Shown here: piece by piece, positions 62,167 to 64,000 of the stretch
How positions within the stretch are numbered: the stretch's first letter is position 1
Layout of the letters: every line of letters begins with the position of its first letter
Origin: JABMMZ01 sp044377005
GTDB lineage: Bacteria; Bacteroidota; Bacteroidia; NS11-12g; UBA955
Direction: 5' to 3'
DNA length: 64,000 bases
NCBI GenBank assembly: GCA_044377005.1
Contig: JBILJV010000002.1
Location: 1 to 64,000 of the forward strand
Program-made: the position numbers and the translations under genes
Notes under the pieces: generated by a model
What the model was told of the DNA's origin: nothing
Seen by the model: the letters and a program-made list of their open reading frames with translations, nothing else
The model's database searches: none

Positions 62167-62936
62167 TGAAAATCAAAGTTACTATTTTAGGCTCAGGTAC
62201 TTCTCAAGGTGTTCCATTGATTGCTTGCAGTTGTGTGGTTTGTAATAGCAGTAATGATAAAGACAAAAGATTAAGAAGTAGTATTAAAATAGAAGTTGAA
62301 AATAAAACTTTTGTAATAGACAGTGGTCCAGATTTTAGACAGCAAATGTTAAGGTCCAATACCAAACAACTCAATGCCTTAATTTTTACTCACGAACATA
62401 AAGATCACATTGCAGGAATGGATGACATAAGAGCATTTAATTATGTTAATAAATCTGCTATAGATGTATATGCGACTGATAGGGTTGAAGATGCTTTGAA
62501 AAGAGAGTATGCCTATATTTTTTCTGATGAAAAATATCCTGGAATCCCTGAGATTAATCTAATAAATATAGAAAATAAACCATTTTTTGTTCAAGATATT
62601 GAGGTAGTCCCAATTCAAGTGTATCACTATAAGCTGCCAGTTTTGGGTTTTCGATTTGGGGATTTTACCTATATAACAGATGCCAATTTCATTAATGATG
62701 ATGAAAAGGCAAAAATAAAAGGCTCAAAAGTGTTAATTGTTAATGCACTTAGACGAGAACAACACATCAGTCACTTTACTATGGAGGAAGCTATTACTTT
62801 GGGTCAGGAATTGAAAGTGCCACAAATATATTTTACACACATCAGTCACCAACTTGGCTTGCATTATGAAGTTGAAAAAGAATTGCCTCAAGGATTTCAT
62901 TTGGCCTACGATGGCCTTGAGATTCTAGTTGACTAA
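62166..62936 (+). CDS. MBL-fold metallo-hydrolase (PhnP-like)
   Basis: 256 residues: 'ILGSGTSQGVPLIACSCVVC', 'NKTFVIDSGPDFRQQML', and the metallo-beta-lactamase motif THEHKDHIAGMDD, with later His in 'VYHYKLPVLGFRFGDFTYITDAN' and 'FTHISHQLGLH'. PhnP-type enzymes are cyclic phosphodiesterases. The early Cys pair (ACSCVVC) resembles the structural Zn site of PhnP. It overlaps the preceding gene by one base, so the two are coupled. Confidence 0.9.
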   Translation: MKIKVTILGSGTSQGVPLIACSCVVCNSSNDKDKRLRSSIKIEVENKTFVIDSGPDFRQQMLRSNTKQLNALIFTHEHKDHIAGMDDIRAFNYVNKSAIDVYATDRVEDALKREYAYIFSDEKYPGIPEINLINIENKPFFVQDIEVVPIQVYHYKLPVLGFRFGDFTYITDANFINDDEKAKIKGSKVLIVNALRREQHISHFTMEEAITLGQELKVPQIYFTHISHQLGLHYEVEKELPQGFHLAYDGLEILVD

Positions 62937-62988
62937 AAGTGTTATTTAATTTCTTTTATAACGAGTTAAAAACGAACACTAATGGGAT

Positions 62989-64000
62989 TTAATAATCATA
63001 ATTTTTGATTACTTTTTTATAAAAACTAAGCCAATGTTTTGATACATTTTGGTTTTCATAATTAAATAATGCCAATTGATAACCATTTTCTGAAATAGTG
63101 TCTCTTAAATCAGGGTTTTGAATCAATTCAATTAAAGCATTTGCAAAATCTTTGGCATTGTCAGCTATGTAACAATGTTTTTTGTCAATCACATCAATTC
63201 CTTTTGCTCCAATACTTGTGGTAACAATTGCCTTTTTAGCAAACATACCTTCAATCGTTTTTATTCTAATTCCACTTCCACTCATCAAGGGAACAACGAG
63301 AATGGATTTATCGGAAGTAAATTTTTTTAAATCATTGACTTGCCCAACAATATGAAAATTTTCTGTTTTTAATTTGGAAAACTCTTCGGGCATGTTTTTG
63401 CCAGCCATATAAAAATGAGCGTCAGGTATTTTGTTAATGACTAACCTCCATACGTTTTGTGCAAACCATAGCATAGCTTGTTGATTGGGTATCCATTCCA
63501 TTGAGCCAATGTGGTAAACATATTTGGAATTCACTTTACTTCCAGGAGGATTGGAGTTATTAATAATCCCTGCAGGAATTGTGGTCAGTACATTGAGGTA
63601 ATTATTATATGAAATGACAGATTCATCTGTTTTAGCAATGGTTGCTATGCCATCAAAAATGCCAAAAACACGAGTCTCGAATTTCTTAATTTGCTTAGCA
63701 AAATACTTAAATAAGATTTTTTTATGGATAGATTTAGTGTTTGATGCCAAAGTTTCCCATATTTTATATTCAATATTGTGTTGTCTTAAAACAATTGGTG
63801 TGTTTGATATTTGTGAAATATTGTAAGCATATTTTGCAACATATAAACCTTCAAAATGAATAATATCAAAAGTTTGTGATTGGATGTAATTGATTAGTTC
63901 TTTTTCAAAATCTGAGTTGTAAAAACGGTCTAAATTGTATGAACCTGCCAAGAAAAAACTTTTAAGAGCGGATTTCAATCTGATATCAGTATCCAAATAA
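62989..64000 (-). CDS. Glycosyltransferase (GT4-like), 5'-truncated by window edge
   Basis: The frame runs off the right edge of the window without a stop, so the N-terminus is missing; about 336 residues are visible. It reads 'FDIIHFEGLYVAKYAYNI', 'VLRQHNIEYKIWE', then 'YVYHIGSMEWIPNQQAMLWFAQNVWRLV', 'FYMAGKNMPEEF', 'VPLMSGSGIRIKTIEGMFAKKAIVTTSIGAKGI', typical of the GT-B fold and the PssH/RgtA-like sugar transferases for exopolysaccharide. The donor and acceptor are not known. Confidence 0.88.
   Translation of the reverse strand, partial: YLDTDIRLKSALKSFFLAGSYNLDRFYNSDFEKELINYIQSQTFDIIHFEGLYVAKYAYNISQISNTPIVLRQHNIEYKIWETLASNTKSIHKKILFKYFAKQIKKFETRVFGIFDGIATIAKTDESVISYNNYLNVLTTIPAGIINNSNPPGSKVNSKYVYHIGSMEWIPNQQAMLWFAQNVWRLVINKIPDAHFYMAGKNMPEEFSKLKTENFHIVGQVNDLKKFTSDKSILVVPLMSGSGIRIKTIEGMFAKKAIVTTSIGAKGIDVIDKKHCYIADNAKDFANALIELIQNPDLRDTISENGYQLALFNYENQNVSKHWLSFYKKVIKNYDY

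Overview
The window reads as a chromosomal segment of an AT-rich member of the Bacteroidota. The evidence is consistent across the segment: many genes are preceded by the phylum's -7 promoter element TAnnTTTG; two secreted proteins end in type IX secretion (T9SS) sorting domains; there are many lipoproteins, a TonB-dependent receptor with an N-terminal carboxypeptidase-like domain, a CzcA-TolC fusion typical of the phylum, and families largely confined to it (DUF5074, DUF5777, DUF5686, DUF6268). Order or genus cannot be fixed from the sequence alone. I see no insertion sequence, prophage, CRISPR array or rRNA, so most of the window is ordinary core genome.

Layout. 1-4481: end of a probable cobalamin or metal-chelate uptake locus (DUF5074 propeller, BtuF-like lipoprotein), then an MBOAT/SGNH O-acylation pair. 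4526-6806: membrane protein YjdF, a short-chain dehydrogenase and a 7-TM protein. 6836-14960 (minus): a T9SS-secreted propeller, then a heavy-metal RND efflux operon (small secreted protein, CzcA-TolC fusion, CzcB-like adaptor) and a small membrane protein. 15082-20490: tRNA-Glu, gapA, an HtrA protease divergent from an ECF sigma/anti-sigma pair, and dapF. 20626-23522: gcvP broken by a one-base deletion. 23827-28653: an E2 acyltransferase, a four-gene envelope cluster (cytochrome-like lipoprotein, OB-fold protein, YceI, DUF5777 barrel) and an OmpA-like lipoprotein. 28660-36791: rlmH, alaS, an M23 peptidase, a MerR regulator, a coiled-coil protein, pfkA and recN. 36793-43565: a FecCD/BtuCD-type importer, pckA, and a TonB receptor divergent from a DtxR-family regulator with a clear palindromic operator between them. 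43570-53347: pyrG, kdsB, a DUF5686 protein, a 1005-aa TPR protein and an FAD-dependent dehydrogenase. 53489-59973: a T9SS-secreted alpha/beta hydrolase, ribBA and a four-gene envelope/lipoprotein cluster. 60073-64000: a CCA-adding enzyme, a pRiA4b-ORF3-like protein, a PhnP-like hydrolase and a truncated glycosyltransferase.

The most informative regulatory signals are: (i) the DtxR-type palindrome lying exactly between the -33 and -7 elements of the receptor promoter, with a regulator that carries an unusual four-cysteine tail; (ii) back-to-back -7 elements for htrA and the ECF sigma operon; (iii) at least seven genes whose -7 element ends only 4-7 nt before the start codon, suggesting leaderless or nearly leaderless mRNAs. 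No undescribed defence or mobile system was recognised. The least explained material is the 25254-27574 cluster, the repeat-bearing noncoding stretch upstream of ribBA, and the stretch between two forward terminators after pckA.
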